From the NCBI RefSeq assembly GCF_001426865.1, contig NZ_LMFO01000023.1, forward strand, positions 124,001-188,000: a stretch of DNA of 64,000 bases, given 5' to 3'. Made by a program: the position numbers and the translations under genes. The notes under the pieces were generated by a model that was given only the letters and a program-made list of their open reading frames with translations, did not search any database and was not told the DNA's origin. The stretch is from Paenibacillus sp. Root52. Lineage in GTDB: Bacteria; Bacillota; Bacilli; Paenibacillales; Paenibacillaceae. Below, in pieces: positions 1 through 9,412 of this stretch (position 1 is the stretch's first letter; each line of letters begins with the position of its first letter).

Positions 1-626
1 CCTTTATGAACGAGATGAATTAGAGGCACTTTCGCTTCCTGAAAGAAAACAAAATATTTAAGCAATCCCATAAATTCTTCGTATTGTCGATCCATCCAAA
101 ACTCATCTAGAGCATACTCCACCAGCTCATGTAGCTCTTGTTTGTATTGCTTCATTCGAAAGTTCACAATGCCATCTAGATGAAAAAAATGAACATCTTC
201 CAAATCCCTCTTCAATCCACTTGCGAGTGTTGAGCGTCGACGATCACGGAGCCCTGGCTGATCCAGATCACCATTGATCAAAAGCGGCATACAAATTCGA
301 TTTACCTTCTCTACTTCGTGCTCATCCATGACGGAGCATGCTTTGGAGATCATGTCTTCCACCATATGTCGTTCGCGGGTAAGCATAATAAAATCAGCCA
401 AGCCATTAGCAAATAATTCACTAATTTGTGGTAGCCATTGCTGGAAGTCATTGTGATTCTCATTGCCTCTGCATACCCAGACTGCCCTTCCATCATTATG
501 TTTGAAGGTGAGCCTGAAGCCTCTTTTACTTATATGTAAACCTTTGGTTTTTTCCTTGATACAGTGATGAAATTGATCCGCTTCCTCTTGCCCGGATACA
601 TCTGTCCACACGGTAAACAGTTCCAC
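1..626 (-). CDS. ytxC: YtxC-type putative sporulation protein, 3' part missing
   Basis: The frame is open from a GTG start at 626 to the left window edge, so the C-terminal part lies outside. AAAGGAG sits 8 bases before the GTG, which decides the start. About 208 residues are visible. The protein is soluble and charged, with stretches such as GIVNFRMKQYKQEL and KYFVFFQEAKVPLIHLV that match my recollection of the YtxC family, whose members are found next to thrS in Bacillus and Paenibacillus. The biochemical role is unknown; the link to sporulation is inherited from the family name. No membrane segment or signal peptide is seen in the visible part. The family call is by eye only. Confidence 0.7.
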   Translation of the reverse strand, partial: MELFTVWTDVSGQEEADQFHHCIKEKTKGLHISKRGFRLTFKHNDGRAVWVCRGNENHNDFQQWLPQISELFANGLADFIMLTRERHMVEDMISKACSVMDEHEVEKVNRICMPLLINGDLDQPGLRDRRRSTLASGLKRDLEDVHFFHLDGIVNFRMKQYKQELHELVEYALDEFWMDRQYEEFMGLLKYFVFFQEAKVPLIHLVHK

Positions 627-863
627 AAGAATCACTCCTTTCCGTCCTGTTCAAAGTATATGGCAAGGTGTATGGGGATATACGAAGCGGATTGATGGAA
701 AGCATGTCATGATTTCTCAGTATATTTCAGCATTTTGCCACATTCACTCTTAATCGTTCTAAAGTACAAGATCTAGCGGCTTTTTTCCTAGTTTTATACT
801 ACATGTTGCTGATCATATGGGGTCTTTATTCACAAAAAATTGCATTGTATTTTCGAAAGTGGT

Positions 864-892
864 TTGGAGATCAGCCAAAAATGTGTTATTAT
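864..892 (+). promoter_or_regulatory. sigma-A type promoter for the 934 gene
   Basis: TTGGAG and TATTAT are separated by exactly 17 bases, about 40 bases before the start codon at 934. The rest of the 627-933 interval between the divergent ytxC and 934 genes shows no other gene. Confidence 0.55.
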
Positions 893-933
893 TTTTATAA
901 CAGTATGTTTCACGGAAAAGGGGGGAAGCCAGA

Positions 934-1338
934 ATGAGAACACAACCAAGAATTCTTCGCAGCGTTTTGATTATCATTTTGTGCGTATTCCAAGCCCTGT
1001 GTTTCCCTATTCCGATGCAGACAGAATCCGCTGTCGGTGTATCTGTTGATTCGAACTCTAACAAGGAAATAATGGTTCAGATTCCAGAGTCTCAACAGAA
1101 GCCCGTCATCCGTAGATACCCACAAGTGATGGCTAAACTCCTTGCGGTAATGCATAAGAAACCTGTCTTTCTTGTGCTTGCATTACTATTGATTCTGCGG
1201 ATTCCAACACCACGTCTGCCCTTTAAACCGTTGATTTGTCTGTTTAAGCGCAGATTAATTCTGCTACCTATTAAATACACCAGTATGTATGTTTCCCCCA
1301 CTCCTATAGCACCAAAATACGTGTACACTCTTCGCTAG
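934..1338 (+). CDS. Small hypothetical protein with signal/anchor and one inner hydrophobic segment
   Basis: 134 residues. AAAAGGGGGGA precedes the ATG by about 6 bases and a good promoter lies just upstream, so expression is plausible. The N-terminus (RTQPRILRSVLIIILCVFQ) looks like an uncleaved anchor or signal peptide. A second hydrophobic stretch (PVFLVLALLLILRI) sits near residues 77-90, followed by a basic, proline-rich tail. No family is recognised. It stands alone between the divergent ytxC gene and the khtTU pair. The weak protein-like composition of the tail leaves some doubt that the whole frame is translated. Confidence 0.5.
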   Translation: MRTQPRILRSVLIIILCVFQALCFPIPMQTESAVGVSVDSNSNKEIMVQIPESQQKPVIRRYPQVMAKLLAVMHKKPVFLVLALLLILRIPTPRLPFKPLICLFKRRLILLPIKYTSMYVSPTPIAPKYVYTLR

Positions 1339-1662
1339 TCGTTGCAGCGTATTTAAGGTTGCTTTGCATAGAGGCTCCTCTTCGTTCATTTATGAAAAGA
1401 CGGAATACTTGTGCATAACTCATTACCCTTTTAGCTAAGTTAGATAATATTACCCTATTGGCTTGTATGCCAATCTTTGTAGCATTCTTTTGTCATACCC
1501 ATATTTCTGAATTGAATTCAAAACATTACGGCTGTGTGTCAGGAGTTCCTGGCTCTGTTTACCCGCATATTTAATGTTTCTTCCCAATCATTAGATCATT
1601 CTATTTACGGGAAATAAGCCTTTCTTCTGTGGCCAGCCCTCATTTTAAGGAGGCAACTATCC
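1339..1662. other. Intergenic stretch without a visible gene
   Basis: Between the small membrane protein and khtT. A 5-bp hairpin TTGGC/GCCAA at 1458-1473 followed by TCTTTGT could be a weak terminator. I looked for a ydaO (c-di-AMP) leader, since potassium transport genes often carry one, and did not see its conserved motifs. Confidence 0.4.
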
Positions 1663-2157
1663 ATGGATGTACGCGAAACGGATCTACCAGGTATCGGTAA
1701 GAAATTTCAGATTGAAACGAGTAGTGGCGATAAAATTGTAATTATTATTCACGATGATGGACGTCGTGAAATGTATCACTTTGAGTATGATGATCCAGAC
1801 CAAAGCATCTCCATGATTACACTGGATGATTATGAAGCAAGACAGATAGCTGCTATTGTCGGCGGCTTGACCTATAAGCCAAAACAGCTTGAGAATATTG
1901 AAGTTACTTTTGATGACCTGATCATTGAATGGTACAAAATTGAGGCTTCCTACGGATGTATCGGTAAATCCATCGGTGAACTAGATGTACGTCAAAACTC
2001 TGGAGCAACGGTTATTGCCGTTGTTGAGAAAAACCACAAAAAACATATTAGCCCCGGTCCGGAGGTCGTGATCACTGCAGAATCGACGGTTGTCGCTGTC
2101 GGCGAACGTAACCAGCAGAAACTGTTCAAATCCCTCCTCCTGAGCGGGAGGGGGTGA
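1663..2157 (+). CDS. khtT: Cation/proton antiporter regulatory subunit, KhtT type
   Basis: 164 residues with AAGGAGG 9 bases before the ATG. The N-terminal half ([17 protein letters not shown]) is typical of KhtT. Residues about 80-160 form a TrkA_C (RCK-C) domain that ends in the usual [14 protein letters not shown] stretch. In Bacillus, KhtT is the peripheral regulatory subunit that binds the membrane antiporter KhtU and controls K+/H+ exchange; c-di-AMP binding to such C-terminal domains is known for the family. The khtU start is only 4 bases after this stop, so the two are co-translated. Function is inferred from family and pairing. Confidence 0.85.
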   Translation: MDVRETDLPGIGKKFQIETSSGDKIVIIIHDDGRREMYHFEYDDPDQSISMITLDDYEARQIAAIVGGLTYKPKQLENIEVTFDDLIIEWYKIEASYGCIGKSIGELDVRQNSGATVIAVVEKNHKKHISPGPEVVITAESTVVAVGERNQQKLFKSLLLSGRG

Positions 2158-2161
2158 GTGA

Positions 2162-3400
2162 ATGGACCATTTGATATTCGAAGTGGGTCTGGCGCTGGTG
2201 CTCATTGCAGCAGCCGGACTCCTATCTGCTAAACTACGTTTTTCCGTTGTTCCTTTTTATATTTTAATCGGTATGGCTGTTGGTCCACATGCTATGAAAA
2301 TCTGGCATCTAGACTTCCGATTCATCGAGAGTCAGCCTTTTATCGACTTCATGGGTCGGATCGGTATTCTATTCCTACTCTTCTATCTCGGACTTGAATT
2401 TTCGGTAGGACGGTTGGTGAAATCGGGTCGCTCTATTGCAGTAGGTGGCTCGATCTACATCGGTATTAACTTTACGCTGGGATTAATATTCGGTTTTGTT
2501 TCCGGTTTCCCAGTTGCAGAAGCATTGGTTATTGCGGGTATCACCACCATTTCATCAAGTGCCATTGTAGCCAAGGTACTCGTCGATCTGAAACGTACAG
2601 CTAATCCAGAGACTGAAATGATACTCGGAATCATCATGTTTGAAGATGTGTTTCTCGCTGTATACATCTCGATCTTGTCCGGATTGGTACTCAGTGATTC
2701 TTCCTCCGTCGGAGGCGTCATTATGTCCGCGCTTATTGCCCTTGGGTTCATGTTAATTGTGATTATTCTTGGACGCAAAGCAACACCACTGCTTAACAAG
2801 GTGCTCAAAATCCGCTCCAACGAACTCTTCTCCCTAGTCGTATTTGGAGCATTGTTCCTTGTAGCTGGATTTTCCGAAACGATCCATGTCGCTGAAGCTA
2901 TTGGAGCCTTGTTAGTCGGACTCGTTCTTGCTGAAACGGAACACGCTAAACGCATTGAGCACTTGATTCTGCCGTTCCGTGACTTCTTTGGGGCCATTTT
3001 CTTCTTCAGCTTCGGGCTCTCCATTGATCCGTTGTCTCTGGGTGGCGATGCCGTGTGGCTAGCTCTGATTGCAGTAGCTCTTACATTGTTTGGTAATTTC
3101 CTTGCAGGCATGCTGGCTGGACGTAGCGCAGGCTTATCTCCAAAAGCATCGGCTAATATTGGATTAACCATTGTGTCACGTGGTGAATTTTCCATTATCT
3201 TGGCCAACATGGGGAAAGCCGGGGGACTGATGGCAATGATTCAACCGTTTGCTGCGTTGTATGTACTCATTCTGGCAATCCTTGGACCATTGTTGACCAA
3301 AGAGTCCAAACATGTGTTTAGAATTTTGGATAAAATATTTAAGTTCAAGGACACACGTAAGAAAAAAGAAGAACCTAAGGTTTTGCAAAAAGAAGGATGA
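2162..3400 (+). CDS. khtU: K+/H+ antiporter membrane subunit, KhtU type (CPA2 family)
   Basis: 412 residues, almost entirely hydrophobic, with about 12 predicted membrane segments and the CPA2-type stretches TTISSSAIVAKVL (residues about 125-140) and SRGEFSIILANMG near residue 340. The protein stops soon after the last membrane segment with a lysine-rich tail and has no RCK domain of its own; that role is supplied in trans by the upstream KhtT-like protein. It should export K+ (or a similar cation) in exchange for protons at high pH or high cytoplasmic K+. GGGAGGGGG lies just before the ATG and overlaps the end of khtT. Confidence 0.85.
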   Translation: MDHLIFEVGLALVLIAAAGLLSAKLRFSVVPFYILIGMAVGPHAMKIWHLDFRFIESQPFIDFMGRIGILFLLFYLGLEFSVGRLVKSGRSIAVGGSIYIGINFTLGLIFGFVSGFPVAEALVIAGITTISSSAIVAKVLVDLKRTANPETEMILGIIMFEDVFLAVYISILSGLVLSDSSSVGGVIMSALIALGFMLIVIILGRKATPLLNKVLKIRSNELFSLVVFGALFLVAGFSETIHVAEAIGALLVGLVLAETEHAKRIEHLILPFRDFFGAIFFFSFGLSIDPLSLGGDAVWLALIAVALTLFGNFLAGMLAGRSAGLSPKASANIGLTIVSRGEFSIILANMGKAGGLMAMIQPFAALYVLILAILGPLLTKESKHVFRILDKIFKFKDTRKKKEEPKVLQKEG

Positions 3401-3507
3401 CATGTCTATGTGGAATAGACATTATATAGCAACTCGCGGCTCTACGCCGATCTTTCTGTGATTAACCCAGGGAGAAGGGCTCGGAACCGCACAAAGGAGG
3501 ATGACGT

Positions 3508-4413
3508 ATGAAAGCACCTCTGATATCGGCTAATCCGGCGCCACACACCGCTAAGACCAGAATCTCATCAAGTCGTCGCCTGTTAAACCTTTTACTTGTG
3601 ATAGCAGGTGGTATTCTGGCCTCCGTGGGACTTGAATTGTTCCTTCACCCCAATAAAATTATTATTGGAGGCATTACGGGCATTTCATCGTTATTCGCCC
3701 ATTGGACTGAGATGAGAATTGGATTATTCCTCTTCTTATTCAACGTTCCATTTATATTTATTTCCTACAAGATCGTGCAGAAAAAGTTTGTACTCGTTAC
3801 TGTGTTGGGTCTGGTTGTCTTTTCGATCGGTGCCATCGTGCTTCATCCCATGCCACCACTAGTAGAACATCCACTTGCCGCAGCGATGTTCGGCGGGTTA
3901 TGTCTGGGAATAGGAATTGGACTAGTGGTGCGTTATGGCGGGACACTGGATACGCTGGAAATCGGTGATCCGTCTTCTCGACCACCCGAGCGTTTATTTA
4001 GCGGGAAACGGATGCTTATCGAAAAAATAATCATGCTGTTTAACTTGCTGATTCTAACGGCTGCAGGTGTTGTATTTGGTTGGGATCAGGCCATGTACTC
4101 TGTCATTGCATATCTAATTGCTTATGAAATGGTGTATGTCGCTTTTCGCGGATTCTCCGCGAAACGCAAGGTGTATATCTTAACCGCGCAGAGGGATCAA
4201 GTCACGCAGGCTTTGCGGAAACGATTACGCCGAGAACCTGTAACACCTAACCCATCAAGTCATTCTCTTCAATCCGTTGCAAGCGATGGCTGGGTTCAAC
4301 ATTTTCCAGGCGCACTCTATTACGAGGTTCACTTTCTTGAAATGATCTGGCTCAAATCAATCGTGCGACATATTGATCCACATGCGGGTCTTGTCACGAA
4401 TCCAGAGAAGTGA
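3508..4413 (+). CDS. YitT family membrane protein with divergent C-terminal domain
   Basis: 301 residues. AAAGGAGGATGACGT precedes the ATG. After a 25-residue basic N-terminus come about five membrane segments, including the family signature LFLHPNKIIIGGITGISSL near residues 45-65 and GGTLDTLEIG near 148. The last 85 residues occupy the place of DUF2179 but are only loosely similar (the ending SIVRHIDPHAGLV fits). YitT proteins are widespread in Firmicutes and have no proven transport substrate. The gene is monocistronic, with a terminator after it. Confidence 0.75.
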   Translation: MKAPLISANPAPHTAKTRISSSRRLLNLLLVIAGGILASVGLELFLHPNKIIIGGITGISSLFAHWTEMRIGLFLFLFNVPFIFISYKIVQKKFVLVTVLGLVVFSIGAIVLHPMPPLVEHPLAAAMFGGLCLGIGIGLVVRYGGTLDTLEIGDPSSRPPERLFSGKRMLIEKIIMLFNLLILTAAGVVFGWDQAMYSVIAYLIAYEMVYVAFRGFSAKRKVYILTAQRDQVTQALRKRLRREPVTPNPSSHSLQSVASDGWVQHFPGALYYEVHFLEMIWLKSIVRHIDPHAGLVTNPEK

Positions 4414-4452
4414 TATTGACTTCTATACACGGTCAATACGATATAGCGAAAT

Positions 4453-4520
4453 ACACCAAAGACTCTCTCTACCTTCTAGATACTTGTTATCCTGAGGATC
4501 TGAGAGAGTTTTTGGTGTTT
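4453..4520 (+). terminator. Rho-independent terminator after the YitT gene
   Basis: ACCAAAGACTCTCTC pairs with GAGAGAGTTTTTGGT across a 33-base loop. The 3' arm contains the T run. Confidence 0.6.
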
Positions 4521-4544
4521 ATGTTGTTAGAGCCTGATTGACCT

Positions 4545-5558
4545 TTATAAGTCAACGATCGCTTTAACGACCTTAGACTCTGGAAGTAGCCACTGCTCGA
4601 TAGCCGAAGGTAACTGATCAAAAGACGTCCGATGCGTAATGTAGGCATCCAGATTCAGTCTTTTCGCTTGCAAAACTTGCATGACCTGTTCAAAGTCCTC
4701 TCGCGTCGCGTTCCGACTTCCCAGTATACTCATCTCCCGTTTATGAAACTCCGGGTCATGGAAGGTAATATCCGCTTTGACCAAACCTACATATATTAGC
4801 TGCCCACCATGAGCAACATAACGAATGGCTTCATTCATCGAATTGACGTTACCTGTTGCATCGAAGACCGCGGTAGCGTAATCTCCTTCCGTAACTTCCC
4901 TGACTTGTTCCACTGCCTGTCCTGTTGCTTGTACCAAGATGTCTGCCCCTGCCAAAGAGCGGCTAAGTTCCAATCGTTCCTGATTTCGATCCACGGCAAT
5001 AACTCTAGCTCCCGCTTGTTTGGCGAATGCCATTACCCCAAGACCAATCGGTCCTGCACCGATGACAATAACCTGTTCTCCAGGTTGTATTCTAGCTCTT
5101 CTTACGGCATGAGCTCCAATACTCAGGGGTTCCACCATCGCAGCTTCATCCAACGTCAGCCCTTCCGCTCGCAATAGATGAGATACAGGTACCGCTATTC
5201 TTTCTCGCATGCCGCCATCTACATGTACACCCATCACCTGCATGGAGACACAGCAATTGGTTTTACCTGAACGACACGCGATACATCGTCCACAGTGCAA
5301 ATATGGAATAATGCTAACCGTATCCCCGATTTGTAAACCTGCTTCATTCTGCCCGATATCCTCTATGTCACCTGCTAACTCATGTCCTAACACACGAGGA
5401 TATGTAAAAAATGGCTGATTCCCCTTATACGCATGAAGGTCTGTACCACAGATACCAATGCGTTTAATCGAAACGATCGCCTCATGCTCGGTTCTTTCAG
5501 GCTCAGGTATGTCCTGTAAGGTTAGATGTTCAACTTCTTCACATACGACAGCTCTCAT
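4545..5558 (-). CDS. Zinc-dependent alcohol/sugar dehydrogenase (MDR family)
   Basis: 337 residues. GGGGGAG precedes the ATG by 6 bases. Catalytic zinc ligands are C37 (GICGTDLHAYKG) and H59-E60 (LGHELAG). Structural zinc cysteines are C89, C92, C95 and C103. The Rossmann motif GAGPIGLGV follows near residue 168. It is an NAD(P)-dependent oxidoreductase of the threonine/sorbitol/galactonate dehydrogenase type. The gene lies 33 bases after the aldo/keto reductase gene on the same strand. The pair could oxidise a sugar and then its acid or alcohol product, as in L-galactose or L-fucose routes, but the substrate cannot be read from the sequence. Confidence 0.8.
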   Translation of the reverse strand: MRAVVCEEVEHLTLQDIPEPERTEHEAIVSIKRIGICGTDLHAYKGNQPFFTYPRVLGHELAGDIEDIGQNEAGLQIGDTVSIIPYLHCGRCIACRSGKTNCCVSMQVMGVHVDGGMRERIAVPVSHLLRAEGLTLDEAAMVEPLSIGAHAVRRARIQPGEQVIVIGAGPIGLGVMAFAKQAGARVIAVDRNQERLELSRSLAGADILVQATGQAVEQVREVTEGDYATAVFDATGNVNSMNEAIRYVAHGGQLIYVGLVKADITFHDPEFHKREMSILGSRNATREDFEQVMQVLQAKRLNLDAYITHRTSFDQLPSAIEQWLLPESKVVKAIVDL

Positions 5559-5591
5559 CTCTACTCCCCCTTAGATGCTTCCTACATGATT

Positions 5592-6524
5592 TTAATGATA
5601 TTCTGAAAGACCACTTGGCCAGGTCTCATTATGAATTGGTGCAAGTATACGGAGCACTGCTGAGAGCAATTCCTGATCTAACTCCTCATCTAGCCAGTCA
5701 GCATTATTGCGGATATTCTCAACACTCGCACTACTCACCAAAGTGGTTGGGATCTGCTCATTGGCGGTTGCATACTGCACAGCAACCTTCGCGATGTTAC
5801 TGCCTTGCTCGGCACAGAATTGCGCAGCCTCCAGGCAAACCTGCTTCACTCGTTCAGTCGCAGGATGCCAAGCCGGCGCACCTCTAGTACTTAACAAACC
5901 CATGGCGAGTGGCGAAGCATTCACAAGACCAACATTGTTTTTTTCCAATAGCGGCAGCAGAGATAATAACGATGTATCATTTAAGGTGTAATGACAATAC
6001 GAGATGATCGCATCAGCTTCGATCTGTGGCAATACTTTCTCGAACAAGGTTAATGGCAGTCCACATATGCCCGCGAATCGAATGACTCCTTGCTCTTTGA
6101 GGTCTAACAAGGTTGGAAAGGCTTCTTCAATTATGATATCAGCCGGTACAAACTCAATATCATGAAGAAACAACATATCAATATAGTCTGTGTGAAGCCT
6201 TGTTAAGCTCTGCTGCACACTTTCCTGAATGCGCTTACGTGAAAAATCAAACTTATGCTCACCATACCGCCCCACCTTCGTTGATAACGTATAGGATTGA
6301 CGTGGCACAGTACGAATCGCATGACCTAACACGGTCTCGGCTTTCGTTAATCCATAATAAGGAGACACATCAATGTAGTTCATGCCTGCATCTAGTGCAG
6401 CATGTACAGTACGAATACCTTCGTTAGGATCAATATTACGAAATACCGAACCCAATGAAGATGCACCGAAGCTTAGTACGGGGACGTTTAGTCCTGTCCT
6501 TCCAAGTATTCTTTGCTTCATCAT
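5592..6524 (-). CDS. Aldo/keto reductase, L-galactose/L-fucose dehydrogenase-like
   Basis: 310 residues. AAAGGGGTAGG precedes two successive ATG codons at 6524 and 6521; either may be used. The catalytic tetrad is visible: D and Y in NYIDVSPYYG, K in LSTKVGRYG, H in DMLFLHDIEF. The opening RILGRTGLNVPVLSFGASSLG is close to the subgroup that contains L-galactose dehydrogenase and D-threo-aldose dehydrogenase. It probably uses NAD(P) to oxidise or reduce a free aldose. It is the first gene of a two-gene unit with the zinc dehydrogenase; no transporter or regulator is adjacent, so the pathway remains open. Confidence 0.75.
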   Translation of the reverse strand: MMKQRILGRTGLNVPVLSFGASSLGSVFRNIDPNEGIRTVHAALDAGMNYIDVSPYYGLTKAETVLGHAIRTVPRQSYTLSTKVGRYGEHKFDFSRKRIQESVQQSLTRLHTDYIDMLFLHDIEFVPADIIIEEAFPTLLDLKEQGVIRFAGICGLPLTLFEKVLPQIEADAIISYCHYTLNDTSLLSLLPLLEKNNVGLVNASPLAMGLLSTRGAPAWHPATERVKQVCLEAAQFCAEQGSNIAKVAVQYATANEQIPTTLVSSASVENIRNNADWLDEELDQELLSAVLRILAPIHNETWPSGLSEYH

Positions 6525-6703
6525 CCTACCCCTTTCCCTATATCATTTGAGAACATCTGAGGTCATGTAAAATTCATTGCTTTTTCATTGTACCAGTTCA
6601 ATAAGAATATAAAATACCTTCATATGTGGATTATATACTGTTTCATGATCTGATTAGGCTCTCCATTTCTCTAAATAGAAAATATTAGTCGATAATACAA
6701 ATA

Positions 6704-6739
6704 GCCGCGAAGTCCTTCTACATGAAGGAACATCGCGGC
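6704..6739 (-). terminator. Terminator after mqnC
   Basis: GCCGCGA and TCGCGGC enclose an inner CCTTC/GAAGG stem; TATTTGTATT follows on the minus strand. Confidence 0.6.
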
Positions 6740-6784
6740 ATTATGGCTTCTTTAAGAATCAATAAGTTTATGTTCAATTAATTA

Positions 6785-7924
6785 CTAGTTCTGCATAACG
6801 AAGTCTTGCTCAAGGGTATTCTCTTCCTCATCAAACATACGCAGAATTTCGTATCTGGTATTACGTTGGGCTGGAATGTAACCTGCTTCACGAATCAGTT
6901 GAAGAATTGAACCAATGTTTACTTTGTAAGTTGCACCTGCCGCGGATACGACATTCTCCTCGATCATTGTGCTACCGAAGTCATTGCAACCAAACTCAAG
7001 GGATTTCTTACCAATCTCAGGTCCCATTGTAACCCATGAGGATTGAATGTTTTTGATGTTATCCAATACCAAACGGCTGATTGCCACCGTTTTTAGATAC
7101 TCTTGAGGTGTCTGACGCTCTAATTTGAGGTTCGTATTATCCGGCTGGAATGTCCATGGAATAAATGCCAAGAACCCTTCAGAGTCATATTTATTAGCGA
7201 TACATTCGTCCTGAGCTTCACGAACACGCATTAGATGCAATGCACGCTCTTCCATAGATTCACCAAGACCAATGACCATCGTTGCTGTCGTGTTCATACC
7301 AATCCGGTGAGCCGTTTGCATAACGTCCATCCAATCGCGCCATGAGCCTTTTAGACGGCTGATTTTGCGACGTGTACGGTCGTCTAGAATCTCAGCACCA
7401 CCACCTGGGAGGGAATCCAATCCTGCTTCGTGAATCGCACGTACAACCTCTTCAAGTGTAAGACCATCCGAAACTTCAACCATTTTCATAATTTCAGCCG
7501 GAGAGAAGGAGTGCATTGTGATATTCGGGAAACGCGCTTTAATCTCTCTGAGGATGTCTGTGTAATAGCTGAATGGCAAATTCGGGTTCGTACCGCCTTG
7601 CATAAGAATTTCGGTACCGTTAACGTCTTCCGTTTCCTGAATCTTCTGGAAGATCAGCTCATCAGGCAATACGTAACCTTCATCGGAACCAGGTCTGCGA
7701 TAGAAAGCACAAAAACGGCAGTATACATCACACACGTTTGTGTAGTTGATGTTACGCCCAATTACAAATGTTCTGTATGGTTCAGGGTGCATGCGTTTCA
7801 TAATAACATTAGCTGCCGCCCCAATTTTGTCCACTTCGTCCGATTCAAATAGTTGAATCGTATCTTCTAAATCTAAACGCTCGCCCCGAAGGGCTTTATC
7901 TAAGATACGGTCTACCGTACTCAT
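6785..7924 (-). CDS. mqnC: Cyclic dehypoxanthinyl futalosine synthase (radical SAM)
   Basis: 379 residues when started at the ATG at 7924, which has GGGAGG 10 bases before it; the frame is open 15 codons further up but without a ribosome site. The radical-SAM cluster cysteines are C65, C69 and C72 (CDVYCRFCAFYRRPG). MqnC closes dehypoxanthine futalosine to the cyclic form in the futalosine route to menaquinone, using S-adenosylmethionine and an iron-sulfur cluster. The sequence (MQGGTNPNLPFSYYTD, HSFSPAEI) matches MqnC rather than MqnE. The other mqn genes are not in this window. Its presence says this organism makes menaquinone by the futalosine pathway, as Paenibacillus does. Confidence 0.93.
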   Translation of the reverse strand: MSTVDRILDKALRGERLDLEDTIQLFESDEVDKIGAAANVIMKRMHPEPYRTFVIGRNINYTNVCDVYCRFCAFYRRPGSDEGYVLPDELIFQKIQETEDVNGTEILMQGGTNPNLPFSYYTDILREIKARFPNITMHSFSPAEIMKMVEVSDGLTLEEVVRAIHEAGLDSLPGGGAEILDDRTRRKISRLKGSWRDWMDVMQTAHRIGMNTTATMVIGLGESMEERALHLMRVREAQDECIANKYDSEGFLAFIPWTFQPDNTNLKLERQTPQEYLKTVAISRLVLDNIKNIQSSWVTMGPEIGKKSLEFGCNDFGSTMIEENVVSAAGATYKVNIGSILQLIREAGYIPAQRNTRYEILRMFDEEENTLEQDFVMQN

Positions 7925-8051
7925 TATAAAAAAGCCTCCCTCATGAAGTGAAAATATGATAACGATCATCCTAGCTTGTGGATTAGATACACAAGTTCCG
8001 GTGAAAACATCGTATTTCTGTACTCCAACTATCGTAACACAGGTTACATGT

Positions 8052-8085
8052 GAAAAAAAGCACCTTATGAGCAGGTGCTTTAAAA
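8052..8085 (-). terminator. Terminator after the methionine operon
   Basis: AGCACCT/AGGTGCT stem with a 7-base loop, flanked by T runs on both strands; on the minus strand it follows metC after about 140 bases. Confidence 0.65.
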
Positions 8086-8112
8086 ATAAGTGAAAATGTA
8101 GACATATAGAAT

Positions 8113-8160
8113 TTGTTCAATTAATCCGCTTTTGATTACGAAGGATGCCTAACAGCATCT
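8113..8160 (+). repeat. Dispersed repeat, diverged copy
   Basis: TTGTTCAA, then TCCGCTTTTGATTACGAAGG and TGCCT, matches the reverse complement of the complete copy at 53609-53669. It lies between the terminator and the end of metC. The right terminal arm is not preserved. Confidence 0.5.
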
Positions 8161-8227
8161 CAGCATCGAAGATGGAATGCAGCCGATATATCCGTTGCTC
8201 ACGTAGCTTAGACTACGCTCCGCTTTC

Positions 8228-9412
8228 CTAGGATTCCTGCAGTGCTTGCTCCAAATCTGCAATCAAATCATCAATGTCCTCAAGACCGACTGAGAAGCGA
8301 AGCAATCCATCTGTGATTCCGCGATCACGGCGAACCGCTGCAGGCATTGCGGCATGAGACATCATTGCAGGGTAAGACAATATACTCTCTACTGCTCCCA
8401 AACTCACAGCAACGATTGGCAGCTTCACACGATTAAGCACTGCTTTGGCACGATCCCCAGAACCTACATCAAAGGATACGACAGCACCATAGCCCGTTGA
8501 CTGGCGTTCGTGCACTTCGCGACCTGGATGATCCTGTAACCCTGGATAATAAACAGCTGAAACATCACTTCGTTCATTCAACCAAGCCGCAAGCTTGGCT
8601 GTGCTCTGTTCACTGTGTGCCATACGAGCGCCAAGTGTCTTCATTCCACGCATGAGTAGCCAAGACTCTTGCGCTCCAAGCACAGTACCCAACCCGTTCT
8701 GCAACTGCTTGAGCTGTTTACCCAGAGCTTCTGTACGAGCTACAGCAAGTCCTGCTAACACATCACTGTGACCACCCAGAAACTTAGTTGCACTATGTAC
8801 AACGATATCTACACCTAGCTCTATTGGACGTTGGTAGTAAGGTGTCATAAATGTGTTATCCAGAATTGTAACTAACTCATGCTCCTGAGCCCATGATGTT
8901 ACTGCAGCAATATCTGTAATCTTCAGCGTTGGATTGGAAGGTGTCTCCATATAAACAGCCTTCGTATTTGGTTGAATCGCTGCTTTTACTTCTTCAATAT
9001 CTGTCATATCGACAAATGTCGTTTCAATCTGCATCCGGTTCAAAATCGAGGTCAGTAAGCGATACGTTCCGCCGTACACGTCCTCTGTCACGATGATATG
9101 ATCCCCCGCCGAGAACATCATGAAGACACTGGAGATTGCTGCCATCCCTGAAGAATACGCAAAACCACGTACCCCGCCTTCTAGCAGGGTGATGTAATCC
9201 TCCAAAGCCTGACGTGTAGGATTCCCTGAACGACTGTAATCATGTTGTGGTGGATTGAAGATATCAAAATGATGGAAGGTGGACGCCTGATAGATCGGCA
9301 CACTGGAAGCTCCCGTCGTTTTGTCTACCTCATCCCCAAAATGCAGCAGTTTTGTATCGAATTTCAATTCAGAAGAATCAGAAGGACCGGAATTTTTGTT
9401 CTGTTCACTCAT
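8228..9412 (-). CDS. metC: Cystathionine beta-lyase (PLP enzyme)
   Basis: 394 residues from the ATG at 9412, which has AAGGAGGAG at proper spacing; the first 8 bases overlap the end of metI. Members of the Cys/Met metabolism PLP family: PLP lysine in HSATKFLGGHSD, and YSRSGNPTRQALE near residue 55. In the B. subtilis order metI-metC, this second enzyme splits cystathionine into homocysteine, pyruvate and ammonia. By motif alone a cystathionine gamma-lyase is possible; the operon position favours MetC. About 20 polar residues precede the conserved fold. Confidence 0.82.
   Translation of the reverse strand: MSEQNKNSGPSDSSELKFDTKLLHFGDEVDKTTGASSVPIYQASTFHHFDIFNPPQHDYSRSGNPTRQALEDYITLLEGGVRGFAYSSGMAAISSVFMMFSAGDHIIVTEDVYGGTYRLLTSILNRMQIETTFVDMTDIEEVKAAIQPNTKAVYMETPSNPTLKITDIAAVTSWAQEHELVTILDNTFMTPYYQRPIELGVDIVVHSATKFLGGHSDVLAGLAVARTEALGKQLKQLQNGLGTVLGAQESWLLMRGMKTLGARMAHSEQSTAKLAAWLNERSDVSAVYYPGLQDHPGREVHERQSTGYGAVVSFDVGSGDRAKAVLNRVKLPIVAVSLGAVESILSYPAMMSHAAMPAAVRRDRGITDGLLRFSVGLEDIDDLIADLEQALQES

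Noticed and set aside
1339-1662. c-di-AMP (ydaO) riboswitch before khtTU
   Set aside because: The conserved ydaO motifs are absent.
2455-3210. 251-codon minus-strand frame opposite khtU
   Set aside because: Complete antisense overlap with a clear transporter; composition is that of a reversed membrane protein.
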